Positions 25,825 to 32,707 of a stretch of 32,758 nt of DNA are shown here, piece after piece. Origin of the DNA: Ruminococcus sp. (lineage in GTDB: Bacteria; Bacillota; Clostridia; Oscillospirales; Ruminococcaceae); NCBI GenBank assembly GCA_030533265.1, contig JAUNJM010000012.1, positions 1 to 32,758 on the forward strand, in the 5' to 3' direction. The position numbers and the translations under genes were made by a program. Every line of letters begins with the position of its first letter. The stretch's first letter is position 1. Under the pieces are notes generated by a model that ran no database searches, was not told where the DNA came from, and saw nothing but the letters and a program-made list of their open reading frames with translations.

Positions 25825-25857
25825 ATGAGTAGAATTTTTTTAGGAGGTAAATTAATT

Positions 25858-26895
25858 ATGGCAGTTAAAGTCGCAATTAATGGTTTCGGACGTATTGGAC
25901 GTCTTGCATTCAGACAGATGTTTGGTGCTGAAGGTTATGATGTTGTTGCAATCAACGACTTGACAAAACCTTCAATGCTTGCTGATCTTCTCAAGTACGA
26001 TACAGCACAGGGTGGTTACTGTGGCAAAATCGGTGAAAACCTTCACACAGTAGAGGCTGACGATGAAGCTGGTACAATCACAGTTGACGGTAAGACTCTT
26101 AAGATTTATGCAATGGCAAACGCAGCAGAGCTTCCTTGGGGCGAAATCGGTGTAGACGTAGTTCTCGAGTGTACAGGTTTCTACTGCTCAAAGGCAAAGT
26201 CACAGGCTCACATTGATGCAGGTGCTAAGAAGGTAGTTATCTCAGCTCCAGCTGGTAACGATCTTCCAACAGTTGTATTCTCAGTAAACGAAAATACACT
26301 TACAGCAGACGACACAATCATCTCAGCTGCTTCATGTACAACAAACTGCTTGGCTCCAATGGCTAAGGCTCTTAATGACTATGCTCCAATCCAGAGCGGT
26401 ATCATGTCAACAATTCACGCTTATACAGGTGACCAGATGATTCTTGACGGTCCTCACAGAAAGGGCGACATGAGAAGAGCAAGAGCTGGTGCAGCTAACA
26501 TCGTACCTAACTCAACAGGTGCTGCAAAGGCAATCGGTCTTGTAATTCCAGAACTCAACGGTAAGCTCATCGGTTCAGCACAGAGAGTTCCTGTTCCAAC
26601 AGGTTCAACAACAATCCTTACAGCAGTAGTTAAGGGTGCTGACATAACAGTTGACGGCATCAACGCTGCAATGAAGGCTGCTGCTTCAGAGTCATTCGGT
26701 TACAACACAGATCCAATCGTATCTTCAGACGTTATCGGTATGAAGTATGGTTCACTCTTCGATGCAACACAGACAATGGTTGCTAAGATTGCTGATGATC
26801 TCTATGAAGTACAGGTTGTTTCATGGTATGACAACGAAAACTCATACACAAGCCAGATGGTTAGAACAATCAAGTACTTTGCAGAACTTGCTTAA
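25858..26895 (+). CDS. gap: Glyceraldehyde-3-phosphate dehydrogenase, NAD type
   Basis: 345 residues. Glycolytic oxidation and phosphorylation of glyceraldehyde-3-phosphate. Seen: NAD-binding GFGRIG (9-14), D34 at the end of the second strand indicating NAD preference, catalytic C160 in AASCTTNC, H187 in [10 protein letters not shown], and a C-terminal [16 protein letters not shown] signature. ATG at 25858 is 10 bases after TAGGAGG; an in-frame ATG at 25813 overlaps the promoter -10 and is rejected. Codon use is strongly biased (GCT, GGT, ACA, CTT), consistent with high expression. Monocistronic, with its own terminator; pgk and tpiA are not adjacent. Confidence 0.97.
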   Translation: MAVKVAINGFGRIGRLAFRQMFGAEGYDVVAINDLTKPSMLADLLKYDTAQGGYCGKIGENLHTVEADDEAGTITVDGKTLKIYAMANAAELPWGEIGVDVVLECTGFYCSKAKSQAHIDAGAKKVVISAPAGNDLPTVVFSVNENTLTADDTIISAASCTTNCLAPMAKALNDYAPIQSGIMSTIHAYTGDQMILDGPHRKGDMRRARAGAANIVPNSTGAAKAIGLVIPELNGKLIGSAQRVPVPTGSTTILTAVVKGADITVDGINAAMKAAASESFGYNTDPIVSSDVIGMKYGSLFDATQTMVAKIADDLYEVQVVSWYDNENSYTSQMVRTIKYFAELA

Positions 26896-26968
26896 TCATT
26901 GACTTTATAAAAGTTAAAAAGAGCTGTCTTTAGAGTCGTACTCTAAATGACGGTCGCTATGTATGATG

Positions 26969-27003
26969 CGGTGTAGCCCGTGAGGGCTGCACCGTTTTCT
27001 TTT
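26969..27003 (+). terminator. Terminator of gap
   Basis: CGGTGTAGCCC pairs with GGGCTGCACCG (11 bp, one G-T pair) around a 4-base loop, then TTTTCTTTT. A second T-less hairpin (TTTAGAGT/ACTCTAAA, 26929-26947) precedes it. Confidence 0.85.
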
Positions 27004-27291
27004 GCTTCATATTACGAATGTTTATCTCTCTGCCAAGTGTATTTTGCTTTGCATTGGCGTTGGGGACACACTTGCGTATGCGTTCCTTGATCTGTGAACA
27101 TCTGAGTCAGAAACAGAAATAGTCGGCACAGCAATGGAAAAACAAAGCCAAACGCCACGAACAGGAACGATAATATTTTCGTGAGTGCATTTTGAGCGAT
27201 GCACTCACGTTTTTTTACTTTATCCACTGCCACTTTTGGGGCGTATTCAATGCTATCCAATCGGAAATTGCATCTTTTTTTATGAAGACTA
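27004..27291. other. Gene-free stretch with an orphan terminator, possible remnant
   Basis: No complete gene. Fragments of open frame exist on both strands (for example about 33 plus-strand codons ending near 27109, and a Leu/Phe-rich minus-strand frame at 27012-27260), but none has a ribosome binding site or a recognisable domain. The clear element is the terminator at 27180-27217. Base composition is more GC-rich than the core genes, matching the TetR gene that follows. Confidence 0.45.
27180..27217 (+). terminator. Strong orphan terminator
   Basis: CGTGAGTGCAT pairs perfectly with ATGCACTCACG (11 bp) around an 8-base loop and is followed by eight Ts. No gene ends just upstream, so it closes either a small RNA or a decayed gene. 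Confidence 0.85.
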
Positions 27292-27320
27292 TTGATTTTT
27301 TTAGAAAAAACGAGTATACT
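27292..27320 (+). promoter_or_regulatory. Promoter of the TetR/HEXXH membrane-protein operon
   Basis: TTGATT (27292-27297), 17 bp, TATACT (27315-27320). The transcript start should fall within the repeats at 27319-27366. Confidence 0.75.
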
Positions 27321-27366
27321 GTAATTATCGTTATAGAATGGTTGTTACAGAATAAGCGTTACAGAT
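27319..27366. promoter_or_regulatory. Candidate TetR operator: half-sites every 14 bp
   Basis: Three direct copies, GTTATAGAAT (27330), GTTACAGAAT (27344) and GTTACAGAT (27358), are spaced exactly 14 bp apart. CTGTAA at 27319-27324 is the inverted counterpart of TTACAG, forming an 18-bp imperfect palindrome with TTATAG (27331-27336). Position across the transcription start and leader suits autorepression by the TetR protein encoded next. Confidence 0.55.
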
Positions 27367-27378
27367 AGGAGGGGCATT

Positions 27379-27996
27379 ATGCCACCGAAAGCGAAGTTTA
27401 CAAAGGAACAAATCACAAAAGCTGCACTTGGCGTTGTTTCTGAAAAGGGGGCGCAGGCATTGACGGCTAAGGAACTGGGTGTAGCTCTGGGCACATCTAC
27501 CACCCCGATTTTTACACTGTTCAATTCTATGCAGGAAGTTCAGGATGAAGTGATGCTCGCCGCTATGGAGCGATTTGAGGAATACGCACACAAAGTGGCA
27601 CATATAAAGCCTGTTTTTAAGCAGGTGGGTATGCAGATGATTCTGTTTGCCAAGGAAGAACCAAAGCTGTACCAACTCATTTTTATGTCTTCCATCGGCG
27701 AAGCACAGTCCTTTGATGATATTTACGCTCACTTGGGCTCGCTTGCAGATGAATGCCTGGATATACTTCAAAAAGACTATGATTTGAGCAAAGAAAATGC
27801 CAAAACGCTGTTCGAGCATGTTTGGATTCACACCTTCGGCATCGGTGCTCTGTGCGCCACCGGTATGTGCGATTTCTCTAATGAACAGATTGCCCAAATG
27901 CTGACACAAGACTTTACCGCCATGATGATGCTGATGAAATCCGGTAAATCCAATCAGGCTATAAAAAAGCAAGACCGGATTCCCCCATTGAGGTGA
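27379..27996 (+). CDS. TetR/AcrR family transcriptional regulator
   Basis: 205 residues. An N-terminal helix-turn-helix spans about 9-50 (ITKAALGVVSEKGAQALTAKELG, then STTPIFTLFNSMQEV, the typical TetR pattern). The C-terminal ligand/dimer domain is mostly helical and of unknown ligand specificity. ATG at 27379 follows AGGAGGGG. The downstream membrane-protein gene begins next to its stop, so both are probably co-transcribed and controlled by the operator-like repeats ahead of this gene. Visibly richer in GCC, CTG, GGC and CCG codons than the housekeeping genes, suggesting acquisition. Efflux-type regulation is a common TetR role but nothing here shows an exporter. Confidence 0.9.
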   Translation: MPPKAKFTKEQITKAALGVVSEKGAQALTAKELGVALGTSTTPIFTLFNSMQEVQDEVMLAAMERFEEYAHKVAHIKPVFKQVGMQMILFAKEEPKLYQLIFMSSIGEAQSFDDIYAHLGSLADECLDILQKDYDLSKENAKTLFEHVWIHTFGIGALCATGMCDFSNEQIAQMLTQDFTAMMMLMKSGKSNQAIKKQDRIPPLR

Positions 27997-28025
27997 TGAA
28001 AAAATACAATATTGAGAGGTTTTAT

Positions 28026-28529
28026 ATGAGCAAACAGATTCGACAATATCTCGGACTGCTTTCGGCAGTGTTGGTTTATTATTTGGTACACGAAGGCGCG
28101 CATCTGATTTACGCACTGTCTATTGGCATGTTCCGCCAAATCAACTTTATGGGTGTGGGGATTCAGATTGATGTCTATGCGGACCAAATGAGCAATCTAC
28201 AAATGGGCGTTTTTTGTCTGGTTGGTGCTGTCACGACAACCATTTCAGCCTATGTGTTGACTTTGGTTGCACCAAAAATCTGTAAAATCCATTCCAAGGT
28301 TTTCAAAGCCTGTTTGTACTATATCACACTGATTATGCTGATGTTGGACCCGCTGTACCTAAGTGTCCTGTGCGGCTTTTTCGGCGGTGGAGATATGAAC
28401 GGAATTGCCCTGCTTCTTCCGGAAGTATTTGCAAGAATCCTTTTTGGCGTGATATTGGTGATCAACGGCCTGCTGTTCTGGAAAGTGATTCTTCCAAAAT
28501 ACAAGATGGCCTTTTCGGAAATACAATAA
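28026..28529 (+). CDS. Small polytopic membrane protein with HEXXH motif (M50-like metallopeptidase candidate)
   Basis: 167 residues. ATG at 28026 has GAGAGG six bases upstream; an earlier in-frame ATG (27996) nearly abuts its ribosome binding site. Seen: four or so membrane helices (about 8-34, 58-82, 92-116, 130-153). The first contains VHEGAH (H22, E23, H26), the zinc-binding HEXXH of intramembrane metallopeptidases. A later helix carries LMLDPLY (D108), where site-2 proteases place their Asp ligand, followed by a Gly-rich GGGDMNG loop (120-126). Short compared with typical site-2 proteases (over 350 residues) and without a PDZ domain. Inference: TetR-controlled membrane zinc peptidase; substrate unknown. 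Alternatively the HEXXH is structural. Confidence 0.7.
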   Translation: MSKQIRQYLGLLSAVLVYYLVHEGAHLIYALSIGMFRQINFMGVGIQIDVYADQMSNLQMGVFCLVGAVTTTISAYVLTLVAPKICKIHSKVFKACLYYITLIMLMLDPLYLSVLCGFFGGGDMNGIALLLPEVFARILFGVILVINGLLFWKVILPKYKMAFSEIQ

Positions 28530-28547
28530 TTTACGGAGGATATTTAT

Positions 28548-29018
28548 ATGGTACATTTAGTATATTGTGATAACACAGGTAAAAAAGGCGAAAAGGTATT
28601 AGATAAAATTTTAAATGGAACAAAAACAATGGTAGTGCGTGGTGCTGCCGGAAGAAAAATTCCTCATAGCAGAGCTTTCCAGGGAGAAACCCTTTATTTT
28701 ATGGAAAAAGGAAGCGCTTTAATATCGGCCACTGCCACGGTAAAAAGTGTTCAAAATTATGTGAAGCTTTCCAATGATGAAATTATTAAGGTTCTTTCAG
28801 ATAACCAAAGCAAACTTAATCTGTCGGAGAAGCAAAAAGAGCGTTGGCACAAAAAATGCTTGTGCCTAATTGAATTTGAAAATGTCACCGAGATTACTCC
28901 TCTCCAATTTGAGCATCAGGAAAATATGGACGATTGGCTCATTTTAGAAAAAATCGAAGATGTAGTTAAAGGTACAAGCATACCCTACAATTACGAAAAC
29001 TCAAAATTTAAAAAATGA
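28548..29018 (+). CDS. ASCH/PUA-like domain protein, function uncertain
   Basis: 156 residues. The N-terminal pattern (LDKILNGTKTMVVRGAAGRK at about 18-37, then GETLYFMEKG and a TATVKSV strand) resembles ASCH/EVE-type PUA folds, which bind RNA or modified nucleic acid. The second half is helical and charged (SEKQKERWHKKCLCLIEFENV). GGAGG at 28536-28540 precedes the ATG, 18 bases after the membrane-protein stop, so it may extend the TetR operon. Its codon use is AT-richer than those two genes, hinting at a separate origin. The fold call is by pattern only. Confidence 0.55.
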   Translation: MVHLVYCDNTGKKGEKVLDKILNGTKTMVVRGAAGRKIPHSRAFQGETLYFMEKGSALISATATVKSVQNYVKLSNDEIIKVLSDNQSKLNLSEKQKERWHKKCLCLIEFENVTEITPLQFEHQENMDDWLILEKIEDVVKGTSIPYNYENSKFKK

Positions 29019-29107
29019 TTTGTAATGCTTTAAGAGAGAAAGCCAATTTTGCTTTTTTCTTTATAAATGACGTAGAACAGGCAAAAGAATGGCTTGTATC
29101 AGAATAG
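29015..29107 (+). pseudogene. Possible gene tail or 30-codon ORF
   Basis: A frame beginning ATG 29015 (overlapping the previous stop as ATGA) encodes 30 residues, ending FFINDVEQAKEWLVSE. The ending looks like the C-terminus of a larger cytosolic protein (EEAKEWL-type ends are seen in SpoIIAA/STAS-like proteins). There is no ribosome binding site. Best read as a remnant left by a deletion; a coupled microprotein is the alternative. Confidence 0.3.
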
Positions 29108-29117
29108 AAGGTAATAT

Positions 29118-29630
29118 ATGATAGTAAAATTAAGGAAATGGGAGCTTGCCGACGCAGAGGATTTAGCAAAAGCTCTTTCAAATAAAAAGGTACAGGATCG
29201 CTTGCGTGACGGACTGCCATACCCATATACCAAGCAGGATGGGAGAGAATACATATCTGCCATGCTTGCGGCTGATGCCAATGATACCTTTGCTTTTGCC
29301 GTTACTGTTGACGAAAAAGTGATTGGAAGCATCGGTGCATTCCGTCAGGCAAACATTCATAATAGGACTGCCGAACTCGGATACTACATAGCAGAAGAAT
29401 ATTGGGGTAAAGGTATTACTACAGAAGCAGTTAAGCAACTTTGCGATTATGTGTTCACGAATACGGATATTATCCGGATTTTCGCAGAGCCTTTTGCTGA
29501 TAATATCGGCTCTTGCCGTGTGCTTGAAAAAGTGGGATTTAAATATGAAGGAACCCTGCGAAGCAATGCCTTCAAAAACGGAGTAGTTTTGGATATGAAG
29601 ATGTATTCCTGTTTAAGGGAAGAAAGATAG
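29118..29630 (+). CDS. GNAT family N-acetyltransferase (RimJ/RimL-like)
   Basis: 170 residues. Seen: the N-terminal LRKWELADAEDLAKALSN segment typical of RimJ/RimL-like GNATs, the acetyl-CoA motif A as LGYYIAEEYWGKGITTEAV (about 92-110), and the C-terminal NIGSCRVLEKVGFKYEGTLR block (about 137-156), very characteristic of the group. Members acetylate ribosomal-protein N-termini, polyamines, antibiotics or other amines; no substrate can be named. AGAAGG lies ahead of the ATG. Followed at 13 bases by a membrane protein gene. Confidence 0.9.
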   Translation: MIVKLRKWELADAEDLAKALSNKKVQDRLRDGLPYPYTKQDGREYISAMLAADANDTFAFAVTVDEKVIGSIGAFRQANIHNRTAELGYYIAEEYWGKGITTEAVKQLCDYVFTNTDIIRIFAEPFADNIGSCRVLEKVGFKYEGTLRSNAFKNGVVLDMKMYSCLREER

Positions 29631-29643
29631 GAGCTGTGGTTAG

Positions 29644-30129
29644 TTGAAGAATAAAATACTAAATCCAATCAGTATGTTTTTAATTGGATTACTGCTGGGT
29701 GTCGTAAGCCGACTGCTCGATATCTACACTGAAAATTTAGGAAACATATTTTCACAAATGGCAATTTGGATACTGTTCGGAGTTTTGATTTCCATATACA
29801 GCAGTTCAAAAAAACGAGCTATGCTTAACATTTTGCCCTTTTGTATAGGTATGCTCATAACTTATTATTTTGTGGCGTTTGTTACTAAAGGTGTTTATTC
29901 TACTGTGTTTATTATAGGCTGGACTGTATTTGCTTTCCTTTCTCCGCTAATGGCATATTTTACCTGGATGACCAAAGAAAAAGGGGTATTCCCTAAGATA
30001 ATCAGCGTCGGTATTATAGTTGTATCTTTATTATCAAGCGTAGTTTTATTTGACAGGATAAGATTTTACGACATTATCATAAACGGTATAATGGCATATT
30101 TCTTGTTTGTGAAAAAGATAGAAAGATAG
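29644..30129 (+). CDS. Polytopic membrane protein of unknown function
   Basis: 161 residues from a TTG start at 29644; AGGAG at 29628-29632 is 11 bases upstream. Five or six membrane helices fill most of the chain (about 8-24, 36-52, 59-80, 85-105, 118-136 and 143-157). A short basic SSKKRA segment lies between helices 2 and 3. I do not recognise the family with confidence; no enzyme or transport motif is visible. Coupled to the GNAT upstream and followed by a truncated gene. Confidence 0.75.
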   Translation: MKNKILNPISMFLIGLLLGVVSRLLDIYTENLGNIFSQMAIWILFGVLISIYSSSKKRAMLNILPFCIGMLITYYFVAFVTKGVYSTVFIIGWTVFAFLSPLMAYFTWMTKEKGVFPKIISVGIIVVSLLSSVVLFDRIRFYDIIINGIMAYFLFVKKIER

Positions 30130-30158
30130 CAAAGTTTATATTTTGGAGGAGGAACATT

Positions 30159-30242
30159 ATGGCATTTGATTTTAAGAAGGAATATAAAGAATTTTACAGC
30201 CCGAAAAACAAACCGGAATTTGCCGTTTGTATACAAAAATAG
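30159..30242 (+). pseudogene. 5' remnant of a GyrI-like effector-binding protein gene
   Basis: A very strong GGAGGAGG site (30145-30152) precedes ATG 30159, but the frame stops after 27 codons. The peptide begins MAFDFKKEYKEFYSPKNKP, the characteristic N-terminus of a GyrI-like small-molecule-binding family in Clostridia, whose members are usually about 200 residues. The body is missing and the sequence runs directly into the promoter of the XRE gene. A deletion junction near 30215-30242 is inferred. Confidence 0.55.
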
Positions 30243-30261
30243 CGGGTGGCTTAACACTCCA

Positions 30262-30290
30262 TTGACTTTTAATACCGGTTGTCATAGAAT
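30262..30290 (+). promoter_or_regulatory. Promoter of the XRE-membrane protein gene
   Basis: TTGACT (30262-30267), 17 bp, TAGAAT (30285-30290), immediately upstream of the ribosome binding site GGCGGAGG. Confidence 0.65.
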
Positions 30291-30311
30291 GTTAGGCGGA
30301 GGTGGTCCTAT

Positions 30312-31310
30312 ATGACCGATAAAAAAACATTTGGCTCATTCATAAAATCCAAACGAATTGAAAAAAATTATTCCCAAAAGACGATGGCAGAATTGTTGTT
30401 TGTAACCGAAGGGGCAGTAAGTAAATGGGAACGTGGAGTATCATATCCCGACATCACTTTAATTGCCGATATTTGCCGTGTTCTCGATATAAGCGAACAC
30501 GAATTTATTACTGCGACAACCGACACGTCAACAAGAAAACTACAACACGAGGCACGACAGTTTCGTGTAATAAGCGGTGTATGGTTTTGGGTATCCACAA
30601 TATCCTATGCCGTTGCATTAATTATCTGCTTTATTTGTAACCTTGCAGTAAATCATACTCTTTCTTGGTTTTTTATAGTGTTAGCGTCTTTGCTTTGTGC
30701 ATACTCTTTTGTACCTACCTTTACATCCTTTTTTAAGTCGAAAAAATTGCTTGTATTTACCGTCACAAGCCTGCTTTCGATTTGTTTGCTGTTGTTTACC
30801 TGTGCAGTATATACCAATACTGTTTTTTGGGTTCCAACGGCTTGTATCGGTACTTTGATAGGATATGTATTATGTTTTTTACCTGTTCTGTTATCAAAAA
30901 GCAAAGCAACACGCTTTAAATTTCTAATTTCGTTTGTATTGGCATTTGCTTTAACTGTAATACTCCTTTTGGCTGTAAATATTTGGAAGCAGTTTATGAT
31001 TACATCTGCAATAAAAATGGCCTGCTATGGATTTATTCCCGCTATTATTTGTTTAGCTATATGCATTTTTCATTTTGACGCATTTTTGAAAGCAGGAATT
31101 TGCACTTTGGTTGTCACATTGCCACTCTATTTTTCAGGTTATGTTGTTGACAGTTTGTTTAATTTGGATGGGAATAACTATCAAATAAATTTTCATAATT
31201 GGAGTGAGTGTGTAAACGGTAATGTTATGCTTATCATTTTACTGTCACTCCTGCTTTTGACTGCCGTTTTCACAGGAATAGGGCTTTTCAGAATAATCAA
31301 AAGAAGATAA
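30312..31310 (+). CDS. XRE-type DNA-binding domain fused to an eight-helix membrane domain
   Basis: 332 residues. An XRE/Cro helix-turn-helix at about 7-61 (SQKTMAELLFVTEGAVSKWERGVSYPD is the DNA-binding core) is followed by a linker and about eight membrane helices (near 89-111, 116-136, 145-167, 171-193, 201-221, 234-254, 260-278, 305-326). It ends in a basic RIIKRR tail, so both termini are probably cytosolic. Similar one-protein membrane regulators occur in Clostridia, but their signals are mostly unknown. Own promoter; start preceded by GGCGGAGG. Inference: a membrane-bound transcription factor sensing an envelope signal. Confidence 0.82.
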   Translation: MTDKKTFGSFIKSKRIEKNYSQKTMAELLFVTEGAVSKWERGVSYPDITLIADICRVLDISEHEFITATTDTSTRKLQHEARQFRVISGVWFWVSTISYAVALIICFICNLAVNHTLSWFFIVLASLLCAYSFVPTFTSFFKSKKLLVFTVTSLLSICLLLFTCAVYTNTVFWVPTACIGTLIGYVLCFLPVLLSKSKATRFKFLISFVLAFALTVILLLAVNIWKQFMITSAIKMACYGFIPAIICLAICIFHFDAFLKAGICTLVVTLPLYFSGYVVDSLFNLDGNNYQINFHNWSECVNGNVMLIILLSLLLLTAVFTGIGLFRIIKRR

Positions 31311-31311
31311 A

Positions 31312-31491
31312 ATTCAGTTTGCTGGTGATCGAGTGGATATTTTACTTGCAAAAAATCAAGATATTGACGGTTGGATGAATCTTGTATGCAAGGTCAAGGA
31401 TAGCTTTCCCGGACTTGAAACTGAAGATGCCCTGAATGAACACAGGAGTACGGTTCAGGAGTTTGTTTTAATACGATGTAGAACGAATTAA
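31312..31491 (+). pseudogene. 5' remnant of a GNAT acetyltransferase gene
   Basis: An open stretch without a good start codon encodes FAGDRVDILLAKNQDIDGW, then KVKDSFPGLETEDALNEHRS and a short unrelated end before TAA at 31489. This N-terminal pattern is that of a clostridial GNAT subfamily; the acetyl-CoA-binding part is absent. It sits directly behind the XRE gene stop. A broken, non-functional copy is inferred. Confidence 0.5.
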
Positions 31492-31501
31492 GAAGAAAAT
31501 G

Positions 31502-31544
31502 TATTACATCTCTATAATAGAATATGGAAAAGGGAGATGTAATA
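31502..31544. repeat. Perfect 11-bp inverted repeat
   Basis: TATTACATCTC (31502-31512) and GAGATGTAATA (31534-31544) are exact inverted copies, 21 bases apart. A TATAAT hexamer (31513-31518) and a GGGAG ribosome-binding sequence lie between or within the arms. It looks like an operator flanking a -10 region or a structure that hides a start codon. No T tract follows, so it is not a terminator. Confidence 0.7.
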
Positions 31545-31825
31545 ATGTATATTAAAACATAGGCGATTATAAAAGTCGAGCATAAAATTTCCAAAAAAGA
31601 AAAAAGATTATTCTTCCGAACAGAAATACAAAAGCATTTTGAGGAGTAGAAGATGTAGAAAATGATATGAGTGTCCGCGTTGAAAGCACTATTTGTTCCG
31701 ACAATGAGCGAATATGTGGAAGGATACGATGCCTTCGTGGCAGCTCTTTTTGTATATCATCTTGACAAAAGAAGAATATGAGTGTAAACTTGAAGTAAGA
31801 CCAAATATTAAAGGAAGATTTTTTT
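31545..31825. other. Gene-poor stretch with a decayed small ORF
   Basis: An ATG at 31545, well placed after GGGAG, is stopped by TAG at its sixth codon (31560). The same frame then stays open for 28 basic residues (core VEHKISKKEKRLFFRTEIQK) to TAG at 31647, suggesting a decayed small gene. The rest has no convincing frame. A weak hairpin with a T run lies near 31720-31750, and the promoter of the next gene at 31762-31790. Confidence 0.4.
31762..31790 (+). promoter_or_regulatory. Promoter of the CBS/CorC protein gene
   Basis: TTGACA (31762-31767), 17 bp, TAAACT (31785-31790). Perfect -35, modest -10. Confidence 0.6.
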
Positions 31826-32707
31826 ATGGACGATGTCGGGCAAAACAAGAAAAATGTAATTGCAAAAATATTTTCAAAGCTTAAGCTTATAAGAAAGAAC
31901 CATGAGAAGGATTCTGTCACCGAGGAAGAGATACTTCGAATGGTAGATGCCGTAAACGAAACAGGCGGCATAGAGGAATCACAGGCTGAAATGATAAGCA
32001 ATATATTCGAGTTCGATGACCTCGAAATCAGTGACCTCATGACCCACCGTACTGAGGTATTTGCCATTGAAATAAACACTCCCATACAGCAGGCTGTCGA
32101 AAGCATAATCAGAGAGGGCTTTTCAAGAATACCCGTATATGAGGACAATATCGACAATATATGTGGAGTGGTTTTTGCAAAAGACCTGCTTAAACTCATC
32201 TATTCCGATAACTGTAACAGTGCAATGATCAAGGATTTTGTTAGAGAGATAAAATATGTTCCTGAAAGTAACAGCTGTCGTGAACTGTTGGAATATTTTT
32301 CATCACAGAAAAATCATATTGCCGTTGTCGTGGACGAGTATGGTGGCACTGCAGGTATAGTTACACTTGAGGATCTGCTTGAATCTATTGTCGGCAACAT
32401 TCAGGACGAGTATGATAATGAGGTCGAGGAAATTCAGGAGATAACTCCGAACACCTTTGACATTCTCGGCAATGCCGATACAACTGAAGTCATGCATACA
32501 CTGGGTAAAAAGCTTGATGATGAGGAGGATTATGATACCATCGCAGGCTTTGTTACAGATCTGCTCGGATATATCCCGAAGGAAAATCAGAATCCGTCTG
32601 TCAGTTGGGAAAATATCGAGTTTCGTATTATAAAATGCAAGGATAATCGAATCGAAAAGCTCCGGGCTGTCATAAAGAATGATAAAACCTTAAAGGAACG
32701 CAGTTAG
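31826..32707 (+). CDS. CBS-pair and CorC/HlyC-domain protein, without DUF21 membrane domain
   Basis: 293 residues, matching CorC/YbeX-type proteins (about 290) rather than the 420-residue hemolysin-C/CNNM transporters. Seen: two CBS motifs, at about 70-125 (LMTHRTEVFAIE, GFSRIPVYEDNIDNICGVVFAKDLL) and about 135-190 (HIAVVVDEYGGTAGIVTLEDLLESIVGNI), then the CorC/HlyC transporter-associated domain from about 205 (FDILGNADTTEV to the C-terminus). No membrane helix. Family links are to Mg2+/Co2+ homeostasis through adenine-nucleotide-sensing CBS domains; the exact role here is unknown. Start follows AAAGGAAG; the gene appears complete rather than a truncated transporter. Confidence 0.87.
   Translation: MDDVGQNKKNVIAKIFSKLKLIRKNHEKDSVTEEEILRMVDAVNETGGIEESQAEMISNIFEFDDLEISDLMTHRTEVFAIEINTPIQQAVESIIREGFSRIPVYEDNIDNICGVVFAKDLLKLIYSDNCNSAMIKDFVREIKYVPESNSCRELLEYFSSQKNHIAVVVDEYGGTAGIVTLEDLLESIVGNIQDEYDNEVEEIQEITPNTFDILGNADTTEVMHTLGKKLDDEEDYDTIAGFVTDLLGYIPKENQNPSVSWENIEFRIIKCKDNRIEKLRAVIKNDKTLKERS

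Noticed and set aside
25438-25857. Riboswitch or T-box upstream of gap
   Set aside because: The promoter at 25796-25824 leaves only about 25 bases of leader, too short for either.
27331-28116. 261-codon minus-strand open frame across tetR
   Set aside because: It is antisense to a clear TetR gene with promoter and ribosome binding site, and no family pattern is visible.
31567-32199. 210-codon minus-strand open frame overlapping the CBS/CorC gene
   Set aside because: It overlaps a well-supported gene on the other strand and encodes a low-complexity Ser/Phe-rich product with no domain.
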